In this document: piece after piece, positions 34,516 through 47,059 of the stretch
Numbering within the stretch: position 1 is the first letter of the stretch
Layout of the letters: every line of letters starts with the position of its first letter
The notes under the pieces: generated by a model
Told to the model about the DNA's origin: nothing
The model's database searches: none
The model's input: the letters and a program-made list of their open reading frames with translations, nothing else
DNA from: Myxococcales bacterium
GTDB taxonomy: Bacteria; Myxococcota; Polyangia; Polyangiales; Polyangiaceae
Direction: 5' to 3'
Assembly: GCA_003151595.1 (NCBI GenBank)
Contig: PLXW01000106.1
Span: forward strand, 15,738-79,737
Length of the DNA: 64,000 nucleotides
Translations under genes and position numbers: made by a program

Positions 34516-35805
34516 ATGTCCGAACGAAGCAAGCTCGCGATCCTTTGCGCCGGTGGCCCCGCTCCCGGCATCAACAGCGTCATCGGCGCGGCCACGATCC
34601 GAGCGCGCCTCTCCGGCGTCGACGTCGTCGGCATCCAGGACGGCTTCCGCTGGATCATGGAGGGGGACGCATCGCACACGATGAATCTCTCCATCGCCGA
34701 CACCAGCCGCATCCATTTCCGCGGCGGCTCGCACCTCGGCATCGCGCGCGCGAATCCGACCAAGGATCAGAAGTCGCTCGATCTCACGCTGGCCACGCTC
34801 GAGCGGCTCGGCGTCGACAAGCTCATCACCATCGGCGGCGACGACACGGCGTACAGCGCCTACAAGCTCGCGACCGCGTCGCACGGCACCCTGCGCGTGG
34901 TGCACGTGCCGAAGACGATCGACAACGATCTCGACCTCCCGCACGACATCTGCACGTTCGGCTACCAGACCGCGCGCGCCATCGGCGTCCAGATCGTCCA
35001 CAACTTGATGGTCGACGCGAAGACGACCGCGCGCTGGTACTTCGTCATCGCCATGGGGCGAAAGGCCGGGCACCTCGCGCTCGGCATCGGCAAGGCCGCC
35101 GGCGCCACGGTCACGCTCATCCCCGAGGAGTTCCATGGCGAGCAGGCCCGGCTCAAGACGATCGTCGACACGCTGGTCGGCTCCGTGATCAAGCGCCTGG
35201 CGTACGGGCGGCAAGACGGCGTGGCCGTGCTCGCCGAAGGGCTGGTCGAGATTCTCCCCGAGAGCGATTTGAAGGAGCTCGCGGTCGTGGAGCGCGACGC
35301 GCACGATCACATCCGGATCGCCGAGATCAATTTCGGCGACATCATCAAGCACGCGGTCCAGAAGCGCCTCGCCGAGTTCAACATCAAGGCCACGCTCGTC
35401 CCGAAGAACATCGGCTACGAGGTCCGCTGCGCCGACCCGATCCCGTTCGACATGGAGTACACGCGCGACCTCGGCTACTGCGCCGCGCGGTACATCATCG
35501 AAGGGGGGACCGAAGCCTTGGTCTCGATCCAGGACGGCCGCTTCCGACCGATCCCGTTCCACGCGATCATGAACCCGGAGACCGGGCGGATGCGCGTGCG
35601 GATGGTCGACATCGAGAGCGATCGCTACAAGATCGCGCGGTCGTACATGCTGCGGCTGAAGAAGGAAGACTTCGAAGACCCGAAAGAGCTCGCGCGCCTG
35701 GCGAAGACGGCGGGGGTCACGCCCGAGGAGATGATCCGCCAGTTCCGCGGCCTCGTGCAGAGCGAGCCGGGCCCGATGAGCCTTCACCGGATCGCGACGC
35801 GCTGA
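34516..35805 (+). CDS. 6-phosphofructokinase, pyrophosphate-dependent type (probable)
   Basis: A 429-residue phosphofructokinase that phosphorylates fructose 6-phosphate. The N-terminus has LCAGGPAPGINSVIG. The phosphoryl-donor region reads TIGGDDTAYSAYKLA: an Asp replaces the Gly of the ATP-enzyme motif GGDGS, a feature of PPi-dependent enzymes. VPKTIDNDLDLP (catalytic Asp and the lysine associated with PPi use) and AMGRKAGHLAL follow. The C-terminal tail of about 70 residues (EDFEDPKELARLAKTAGVT) is longer than in E. coli PfkA. Donor specificity is inferred from these residues and was not tested. It is divergent from the reductase gene and converges on the DUF4388 gene. Confidence 0.9.
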   Translation: MSERSKLAILCAGGPAPGINSVIGAATIRARLSGVDVVGIQDGFRWIMEGDASHTMNLSIADTSRIHFRGGSHLGIARANPTKDQKSLDLTLATLERLGVDKLITIGGDDTAYSAYKLATASHGTLRVVHVPKTIDNDLDLPHDICTFGYQTARAIGVQIVHNLMVDAKTTARWYFVIAMGRKAGHLALGIGKAAGATVTLIPEEFHGEQARLKTIVDTLVGSVIKRLAYGRQDGVAVLAEGLVEILPESDLKELAVVERDAHDHIRIAEINFGDIIKHAVQKRLAEFNIKATLVPKNIGYEVRCADPIPFDMEYTRDLGYCAARYIIEGGTEALVSIQDGRFRPIPFHAIMNPETGRMRVRMVDIESDRYKIARSYMLRLKKEDFEDPKELARLAKTAGVTPEEMIRQFRGLVQSEPGPMSLHRIATR

Positions 35806-35811
35806 GCGCTC

Positions 35812-37674
35812 CTATTTCTTGAACAGCTTCCCGAAAATCCCCGCCTCTTTCGGCGGGGGCGGGGGCGGGCGCGTCGACCCCGTACCGGTGCTCGGCGCGC
35901 GCCGGCTGGACGGGGTGCGATCGAGGCGGTCGTCGGTCATGGCCGGCGGCGGGATCGAGCCGCGGCTCTTTCGCATTTCGAAGAGGCGGACTTCGCGGAC
36001 GGCGTCGAGGTTGCGCGGGTTCAGGTCGGCGGCGGTGCGGAAGTCGCGCACGGAGGCGTGCAGATTGTTCAGGCGCTTGTAGAGCATGCCGCGGTAGAAG
36101 TGCGCGCGCTCGAGGCGAGGATTGCCGGCGATGGCGCGGTCGAGCATCTCGATCCTCTGCATCGTCGCTTCCGGCGATTGGTTCTCGAGCTTCATCGCCT
36201 CGAGCCAGGCCAGGAGCGCCAGGTACTCGGTCGGAACCGAATCGCCCTCGTGCGCCTTTCGGCAGAAGACCTCGGCCTCTTTGAGATCGTTCCGACGAAG
36301 GTAGAACTCCGCCTTCTGGAAGTTCGTCGCCGCTTCGAGAACGGTCTGCACCTGCTCTTGCTCGTCGGGCGTTGCGCCGCCGTCCTTCAAGAGGTGCATG
36401 TACTCGCCGCGCCGCTTCGGATCGCACAGCGTCTGCTGCGCTTCGCTCAGGTGCGCGAACACCGTGGCGCACGAGTCGCGTACCTCGGAGATCGCCTTGG
36501 GTACGCGATCGGGGTGCCAGACTTTCGCCAGCGCGAAGAACGCCGCCTGCACCTGCTCGACGGTAGCCTCCGTCGAGACGCCGAGCATCTTGAAGTAGTC
36601 CTCGCTCTTGATCGCGACGGCGCGGGCCTGGATCTCCGTCTTTCGCTTCGCGAGCTCGGGGGTCACGATGCGGCCGGAGCTGAGTCGCTGCGGCGCGGCC
36701 GCGACGCGCGGAGCGCTCACCGGTTTGTCGTTCCCCTTGGGATCGCTCCTCGGAGGGAGATCGATCTTCGGCACCGCGCCGGCCCTGGGCACCACGGGCT
36801 GCGGAGGGAACGGACTGCTGGCCGATCGCGGATCGGCGATGGCCGCGCGCTCTTCGACCGCCGCGCGCTGCGCGACCTGCGTCATCTGCACGCGGGCCAC
36901 GCGCTGTTGCGGCGCTTCGCTGATCGCGAGCAGCTCCACCTGTTTCGTGATGAGCAGGCAGTACGCGAGGAGCTGCGCGATCGACGCGCCGAGCAGCTTC
37001 GTGCCCACCAGCTCGTGAACGCGCATCGGCTGCGAGCGAAGGAGCTCGGCCGCCGCGCGCTCTTCCTTCGAGAACTCGAAGCGCTCGATCTGCGACGTCG
37101 GCACGAGACGCATCGCGCCCGTCCCTACGCGCGTGAGCGCGGCGTGCACGTGCTCCCACGGCGGCTGCGTGCGGATCGCCGACCACACGAGCGGCAGCGG
37201 ATCGAGCTGCACCTGATCGTCGCCGCCGTACGTGTGGAGCGCGTCGAAGCCGTCGTAGTAGGCGAACTTCGTATCGGCCGGCCAATCGAACAGGTGCTCG
37301 ACCTTGCGAAGCAGCTGCGCGCGGAGGCCGTCGGTCAGCTGGTCCTCGGTGATCTTCCCCATGGCGCGGAGGATCTGCCCGTGGAGCTTTCGCTCCTTGG
37401 CCATGGAGGCCAGCGACGCGTTCAGCGTGTTGTCGTCGATGTACCCGAGCTCGTGGAGCACGCTCCCCAGGTACGCGATGGGCTCGCTCGTGCGCCCCTT
37501 CGACGGCTGCCCTTCGAGCACCAGGATCGACGCCCACGGTCCGTCGGGATGCGTGACCTCGATCGTGCCCGTGAGCGATCGCTCGAGGACGTACACCAGG
37601 ACCTGGACGAGGGGCGTCTTCGAGAACGTCCCTTCAGCAGTCGCGGGCGGAAGATCGATGGGGACTTCGGGCAT
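35812..37674 (-). CDS. DUF4388 / J-domain / TPR protein
   Basis: A 620-residue regulatory protein. Residues about 10-130 form a DUF4388 (PATAN-like) domain: TPLVQVLVYVLERSLTG then IEVTHPDGPWASILVLEGQP. A long middle region follows, with LRSQPMRVHELVGTKLLGA and then a Pro/Ala-rich linker. A J domain (DYFKMLGVSTEATVEQVQ, with HPD in VWHPDRVP) recruits an Hsp70. TPR helices come next (AEFYLRRNDLKEAEVFCRKA, ERAHFYRGMLYKRLNNL). The tail is Ser/Pro-rich. The ATG at 37674 starts just before the DUF4388 region. Such proteins are frequent in myxobacteria, often linked to signalling; here it is divergent from a large kinase. Confidence 0.85.
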   Translation of the reverse strand: MPEVPIDLPPATAEGTFSKTPLVQVLVYVLERSLTGTIEVTHPDGPWASILVLEGQPSKGRTSEPIAYLGSVLHELGYIDDNTLNASLASMAKERKLHGQILRAMGKITEDQLTDGLRAQLLRKVEHLFDWPADTKFAYYDGFDALHTYGGDDQVQLDPLPLVWSAIRTQPPWEHVHAALTRVGTGAMRLVPTSQIERFEFSKEERAAAELLRSQPMRVHELVGTKLLGASIAQLLAYCLLITKQVELLAISEAPQQRVARVQMTQVAQRAAVEERAAIADPRSASSPFPPQPVVPRAGAVPKIDLPPRSDPKGNDKPVSAPRVAAAPQRLSSGRIVTPELAKRKTEIQARAVAIKSEDYFKMLGVSTEATVEQVQAAFFALAKVWHPDRVPKAISEVRDSCATVFAHLSEAQQTLCDPKRRGEYMHLLKDGGATPDEQEQVQTVLEAATNFQKAEFYLRRNDLKEAEVFCRKAHEGDSVPTEYLALLAWLEAMKLENQSPEATMQRIEMLDRAIAGNPRLERAHFYRGMLYKRLNNLHASVRDFRTAADLNPRNLDAVREVRLFEMRKSRGSIPPPAMTDDRLDRTPSSRRAPSTGTGSTRPPPPPPKEAGIFGKLFKK

Positions 37675-37809
37675 GGGAAAGGCGGGTGCGGGGTATCGAA
37701 TGTACACGCACGGTTGGGGTCGGGCGAGGGGCGCGGCCCACCAACAATGAGCTATCCTGGGCGCAGGGTTAAACCCCGCGGACCCCGCGGCGCGCAACCC
37801 GTTTAAACG

Positions 37810-42266
<4,457 letters not shown>

Positions 42267-42270
<4 letters not shown>

Positions 42271-43565
42271 CGATGACGATCGAGCAGCGCGCCAATCGCC
42301 GCATGGCGATGATTCTCTCGGGCGGCGGGGCCCGCGGCGCGTACGAAGTCGGCGTTCTCTCCTACGTCTTCGACGATCTCACGCGCGTGCGGGGTGGGCC
42401 TCCGCGCATCGACATCCTGAGCGGGACGAGCGTCGGCGCGATCAACGCCTGTTACGTGGCCGCGCACCTGGCCGATCCGGTCTTGGGGCTTCGGCGCCTC
42501 GTTCACCTGTGGGAGGAGCTCGAGCTGCGGACGGTGCTCGGGTTCGGGTTGAAGCAGGTGCTGTCGATCCCGCGCTTGCTCCTCGGCGGCAGCGGCACGG
42601 GCGCGGGGCTCTTCGACGTGACGCCGATGTCCGATCTCGTGCATCGCGAGATCTCGTGGCGCGCCGTGACGCGCGTCCTCCGGCGACGTCAGCTCCGCGC
42701 GCTCAGCATCTCGACCACCGAGGTCGCCACCGGGCGCACGGTCGTCTTCATGCAGACGTCGCCCGATCTCGTCATCCCCGCGACGGCGCCGCCGCGCACG
42801 CTGTTCCGCGCCGATCACATCGGCCCGCAGCACGCGCTCGCCAGCGCCGCGATCCCGCTCCTCTTCCCGCCGGTGAAGATCGGCACCGAGCTGTACCTCG
42901 ACGGCGGCCTCCGCCAGAACACGCCCATCTCGCCGGCGCTCCGGCTCGGCGCGACGCACATCTTCACGATCGGCAGCTCGCGCGAAGTGAAGGGGATGCG
43001 CGTCTTCGAAGGGAAGCCGAAGCAAAATCGGGCGCCCGGCGCGGCGTTCCTCCTCGGGAAGATCCTGAACGCGTTCCTGCTCGATCACGTCGACGTCGAC
43101 CTCGAGCTCCTCAATCGCTTGAACCGCGTCATCGAGGACGGTGGGCGCGCGTTCGGCGAAGGGTTCGTGCAGTCGATGAGCAAGGAGTCGCACAAGCGCG
43201 GCGCCCCCGCGTACCGCTTCGTGCACAACCTCACGGTGCGTCCCAGCGAAGACATCGGGCGGCTGGCGAGCGAGCACGTGAGCAAGGGGCGCTTCCGCGG
43301 CGATCCCATCGTCGCCAAGAAGCTCTTTCAGATGCTCGACCTCGGCGTCGGCGACGAGGCCGACCTCGCCAGCTATCTCCTCTTCGACGGCGCCTTCTGC
43401 AAGCAGCTGATCGAGATGGGGCGCGCCGACGCCAAGGCGCGCAAAGACGATCTGCTCGCGTTCTTCGGCGACCGCGCGGACGACGGCGGCACGCTGCTCG
43501 ACGGCGACGAGTACTCGGGCTCGTACAGCGGGCACTCGATCGCTGTGCCGAACATCGGGACCTAA
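42267..43565 (+). CDS. Patatin-like phospholipase
   Basis: A 432-residue lipid acyl hydrolase. The oxyanion hole GGGARGAYEVG is at 19-29, the nucleophile elbow GTSVG at 53-57 (S55), and the catalytic Asp in YLDGGLRQN at D212: a complete Ser-Asp dyad. About 200 extra residues follow the catalytic core (helical, with VDVDLELLNRLNRVIEDG), longer than in simple bacterial patatins. The ATG overlaps the TGA of the kinase gene, so production is probably tied to it. No signal peptide is evident, implying a cytoplasmic or peripheral-membrane enzyme. Kinase-controlled lipase activity is a reasonable guess. Confidence 0.92.
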
Positions 43566-43608
43566 CGCGCCGGAGAAGCCGAGACCAACTCGTGGTAACG
43601 AGTCGCGC

Positions 43609-44241
43609 GTGACGTCGATCGTTACCAAGCTGCGCGTGCTGCACCAAGAGCTCGACGCCTGCACCGCGTGCCCGAAGATGATCCGGCCCGTGGTGCACGG
43701 CGCGCCGGTGGCGTGCGGGATCTTGCTGGTGGGGCAAGCGCCTGGGCCACGCGAAGGGAGCTTCGGCCGGCCGTTCGCGTGGACCGCGGGGAAGACTCTG
43801 TTTCGCTGGTTCGAGGAAGCGCTCGGCGTGGGCGAAGAAGAGTTTCGCGCGAAGGTCTACATCGCCGCGGTCGCGCGCTGCTTTCCGGGGAAGGCGCCGG
43901 GGGGCGGCGACAGGCGGCCCGATCGCGACGAGATCGCGCAGTGCCTCACGTTCCTTCAGCGCGAGACGGCGATCTTGAAGCCGAAGCTCGTGCTGCCGGT
44001 GGGGACGCTGGCCATCGAGCAGGTGCTGGCCACGAAGGAGAAGCTCAACGATCTGATCGGCACCGTGCGGCGCGCGACGTACCACGGGATCGAGACCGAC
44101 GTGATCGCGCTACCGCATCCGAGCGGCGCGTCGCCGTGGCACAAGATGGAGCCGGGGAAGACGCTCTTGAATCGCGCGCTGGCGAAGATCGCCGCTCACC
44201 CGGAAGTGGTGCGGACGTTCGGCGCGCGCTCGAAGAGATAG
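43609..44241 (+). CDS. Iron-sulphur uracil-DNA glycosylase (family 4/5-like)
   Basis: A 210-residue DNA repair enzyme that excises uracil. The 4Fe-4S ligands are probably C18 and C21 (ACTACPKM), C91 (VARCFPGK) and C112 (IAQCLTFLQ). The active-site loop GQAPGPREGSFGRPFA corresponds to motif 1, and LPHPSGASPWH to the HPS motif. The start is GTG at 43609. Its 3' end overlaps that of the VOC gene on the other strand by 46 bases, which is unusual. Confidence 0.88.
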   Translation: MTSIVTKLRVLHQELDACTACPKMIRPVVHGAPVACGILLVGQAPGPREGSFGRPFAWTAGKTLFRWFEEALGVGEEEFRAKVYIAAVARCFPGKAPGGGDRRPDRDEIAQCLTFLQRETAILKPKLVLPVGTLAIEQVLATKEKLNDLIGTVRRATYHGIETDVIALPHPSGASPWHKMEPGKTLLNRALAKIAAHPEVVRTFGARSKR

Positions 44242-44594
44242 AGAACGTTGCCGTCGGGGTCGGCGAAGAAGGCCAGCTTCAGCGGGCCGTCTTCGCGAAT
44301 CGCGCCGTGGAAGGCGACGCCGCGGTTCGAGAGCACCTCGAACACCTCGGCGATGGGCTGGTTCAGCACGAGGCGAATCGACATCGACCCGCGCTCACTC
44401 AGCTCCTTCGTGTTCACGCGCCCGGTCGAAGGGTGGAGGCCGAGCACCACGCCGTCGCCGCCGTCGACCTCGGCGTACGCGGTCTCGTTCTCGCCTTCAC
44501 GCGCGCGCAGCTTGAAGCCGAGCGTCTCCACGTAGAACCGGACCGCGCGATCCAGATCCGAGACGATGAGGGTCGTGCTCCCTCCGGCGATCAC
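44196..44594 (-). CDS. VOC-fold (glyoxalase/bleomycin-resistance) protein
   Basis: A 132-residue vicinal-oxygen-chelate-fold protein: TTLIVSDLDRAVRFYVETLG at the start and LAFFADPDGNVLYLFE near the end are the two paired beta-alpha-beta halves. The usual metal-binding His at the beginning is replaced (STTLIVSD). So metal binding is doubtful and a ligand-binding role is possible. It starts at GTG overlapping the preceding small gene's TGA (GTGA) and its end runs 46 bases into the convergent glycosylase gene. Confidence 0.88.
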   Translation of the reverse strand: MIAGGSTTLIVSDLDRAVRFYVETLGFKLRAREGENETAYAEVDGGDGVVLGLHPSTGRVNTKELSERGSMSIRLVLNQPIAEVFEVLSNRGVAFHGAIREDGPLKLAFFADPDGNVLYLFERAPNVRTTSG

Positions 44595-44875
44595 GCGTGG
44601 CCGAGCTTCTTCGGTCCGTCTTCGAAGAGGACCTCGATGCGCTGGGTCTCGACGCCGATGACGACGCCCTTGCCGAACTTCGTGTGCAGGACGAGCTGGC
44701 CTTTCGTGTAGCGCGACGCCATCGAGTACATGACGTACGAGCCGTCTTCTTTTCCTTCGGTGGCCTCGGCCCAGGTCTTCTCGGCCACCTTGGGCTTGGC
44801 GAAGTACGACGACTCTTCCTCGCCTGCCGCACGACCACTGCCACCGGACTTTGCACGCGCGCGCTTCATCGACAT
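44591..44875 (-). CDS. Small protein with UvrD/PcrA-tail-like domain
   Basis: A 94-residue protein. The first half is charged and probably disordered (MSMKRARAKSGGSGRAAGEEE). The second half (YTKGQLVLHTKFGKGVVIGV then RIEVLFEDGPKKLGH) resembles the small Tudor/KOW-like domain at the C-terminus of UvrD/PcrA helicases, which binds RNA polymerase. As a stand-alone protein it might interact with RNA polymerase or DNA. It starts 61 bases from divergent ligA and its TGA overlaps the VOC gene start. Confidence 0.72.
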   Translation of the reverse strand: MSMKRARAKSGGSGRAAGEEESSYFAKPKVAEKTWAEATEGKEDGSYVMYSMASRYTKGQLVLHTKFGKGVVIGVETQRIEVLFEDGPKKLGHA

Positions 44876-44936
44876 GGGATGAGCGCCATTTACCTCATTT
44901 CCGGCCGTTCCGCGACTACGCTCGCGCGCGGCGCCG

Positions 44937-47039
44937 ATGACCCCCTCCCCCGCGCAACGACACGCCCGCCTCGTCCGCGAGATCGAGGCTCACAACTACC
45001 GCTACTACGTGCTCGACGATCCCGGCGTGACCGACGCCGAGTTCGATGCGCTGCTGCGCGAGTTACGCGCGCTCGAGGCCGCTCACCCCGAGCTGGTAAC
45101 GCCGCGATCGCCAACGCAAAGAGTGGCCGGTGAGCCGCGCGCCGGTGCCGTGAAGGTGAAGCACGCCGAGCGGATGTTCTCGCTCGACAACGCCTACAGC
45201 GAAGACGAGCTGAAGGAGTTCGTGCGGCGCGTGAACGACGGGCTACCGACCGGGGCCACACCGGTGTTCTGCGTGGAGCCGAAGCTCGACGGCGCGAGCG
45301 TCGAGGTCATCTACGACGACGGGCACCTCGTTCAGGCGAGCACGCGCGGCGACGGCGAGACGGGCGAGGACATCACGGCCAACGTGCGGACCATCCGCGG
45401 CGTGCCGCTGACCATCGCGCACAAGACGCGCGTGACGCTGCGGGGCGAGGTGCTCATCTTCAAGCGCGATCACGCGCGCCTGAACGAGGAGCGCGCGAAG
45501 GAAGGGCTGGAGCCGTTCGCGAATCCGCGGAACGCGGCGGCGGGCGCGGTGCGAATGCTCGACGCGCGCGAAGTGCGGAAGCGGCAGCTGCGCGCGCTCT
45601 TCTACCAGCTCGTCGAGGGGCCGCAGCTTCACAAGAGCCACTCCGAGTCGCTGCGGTGGATGGCGGCCGAAGGGATCCCGACGCATCGCCTGGAGACGAG
45701 CGCGACGTCGATCGAAGAGCTGGTGGCGGCGATCCACGCCATCGATCGCGCGCGCGAGTCGTACCCGTACGAGACCGACGGCGCGGTGGTGAAGGTCGAC
45801 GAGTACCGGCAGGAGGAGATCCTCGGGTTCACGTCGAAGTTTCCGAAGTGGGCCATCGCCTACAAGTTCGCGGCCGAGCGCGCGCGGACGATCGTGCGCG
45901 ACGTGATCGTGCAGGTCGGGCGCACGGGCGCGCTGACGCCGGTGGCGGTGCTCGACCCCGTGGAGCTCTCGCAGACGACCGTGTCGCGCGCGTCGCTCCA
46001 CAACGGCGACATGATCGCGCAGCTCGACGTGCGGATCGGCGACGCCGTGTTCATCCAGAAGGCGGGCGAGATCATCCCGCAGGTGATCGGCGTCGATCTC
46101 GCAAGCCGCACGAGCGACGCGCCGTCGCGCTTCGAGATGCCGAGCGTATGCCCGGTATGCGGGACGAAGGTGGCCTCGCGCCTCCGCGACGAGAGCGATC
46201 CCGAAGGCGGCAGCGAAGCGACGGTGCGCTGCCCAAACCGCGCGTGCCCGGCGCAGATCAAGGCGCAGATCTTCTACTTCGCGCGGCGCTTCGCGATGGA
46301 CGTCGATCACCTGGGGATCTCGCTGGTCGATCAGCTGGTGGACAAGGGCGTCGTGCGCGACGTGGCCGATCTCTACGACCTGACCGAAGACCAGGTCGCG
46401 GCGCTCGATCGCATGGGGGAGAAGAGCGCGAAGAACGTCGTCGCGTCGATCGCGGCCTCGACGGCGCGGACGCTCGATCGCGTGCTGTGCGGCCTGGGGA
46501 TTCCGCAGATCGGGCAAGTGGCGGCGAAGCAGCTGGCCGAAGCCGCGGGGACGCTGAACGCGATGCTGGCGTGGACGCCCGACGAGATGCGCGTGCACGT
46601 CGACGAGATCCGCGGCTTCGGTCCGAAGATGGTGGAGAGCGTGGTGGCGTTCTTCGCGGACGAAGCGTCGCACGCGCTGATGAAGAAGCTGCTCGATCGC
46701 GGCGTGGGCGTTCACGCCCAGCCGCGAGAAGCTCGCGTCACGGAGGGGCCGCTCGTCGGCAAGTCGTTCTGCGTGACCGGCGTGCTGTCGCGAAAGCGCG
46801 ACGACATTCACAACGAGCTGAAGGCTGCCGGCGCGCGCGTCGACGACGGCGTGAAGAAGGACACGACCTACCTCGTGGCCGGCGACAAGACCGGCAAGAC
46901 CAAACTCGACCAGGCGAAGAAGACCGGCACGCGCGTCATCACCGAGGCGCAGATGGAAGCGCTGCTCCGCGGCGAGACGCTCCCCGACGAGACGCTCCCC
47001 GACGAGACGCTCCCCGACGAGAACCCAGGGCAGGCTTGA
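44937..47039 (+). CDS. ligA: NAD-dependent DNA ligase
   Basis: A 700-residue ligase that seals nicks during replication and repair. Order of domains: Ia (HNYRYYVLDDPGVTDAEFD), adenylation with catalytic Lys in EPKLDGASVE (K116), OB fold (VGRTGALTPVAVLDPV), the four-Cys zinc finger (SVCPVCGTKV, RCPNRACPAQ), helix-hairpin-helix region and a BRCT domain near the end (VGKSFCVTGVLSRKRDDIHN). The last 25 residues hold three repeats of ETLPD, encoded by a 15-bp tandem repeat, an unusual tail. Starts at ATG 44937. Confidence 0.98.
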   Translation: MTPSPAQRHARLVREIEAHNYRYYVLDDPGVTDAEFDALLRELRALEAAHPELVTPRSPTQRVAGEPRAGAVKVKHAERMFSLDNAYSEDELKEFVRRVNDGLPTGATPVFCVEPKLDGASVEVIYDDGHLVQASTRGDGETGEDITANVRTIRGVPLTIAHKTRVTLRGEVLIFKRDHARLNEERAKEGLEPFANPRNAAAGAVRMLDAREVRKRQLRALFYQLVEGPQLHKSHSESLRWMAAEGIPTHRLETSATSIEELVAAIHAIDRARESYPYETDGAVVKVDEYRQEEILGFTSKFPKWAIAYKFAAERARTIVRDVIVQVGRTGALTPVAVLDPVELSQTTVSRASLHNGDMIAQLDVRIGDAVFIQKAGEIIPQVIGVDLASRTSDAPSRFEMPSVCPVCGTKVASRLRDESDPEGGSEATVRCPNRACPAQIKAQIFYFARRFAMDVDHLGISLVDQLVDKGVVRDVADLYDLTEDQVAALDRMGEKSAKNVVASIAASTARTLDRVLCGLGIPQIGQVAAKQLAEAAGTLNAMLAWTPDEMRVHVDEIRGFGPKMVESVVAFFADEASHALMKKLLDRGVGVHAQPREARVTEGPLVGKSFCVTGVLSRKRDDIHNELKAAGARVDDGVKKDTTYLVAGDKTGKTKLDQAKKTGTRVITEAQMEALLRGETLPDETLPDETLPDENPGQA
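46974..47018 (+). repeat. Three tandem 15-bp repeats at the ligA 3' end
   Basis: GAGACGCTCCCCGAC occurs at 46974, 46989 and 47004, coding for ETLPD three times near the C-terminus of the ligase. The period is a multiple of three, so frame is kept. Confidence 0.9.
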
Positions 47040-47059
47040 AAATACGCGCCGCGGGGCGC

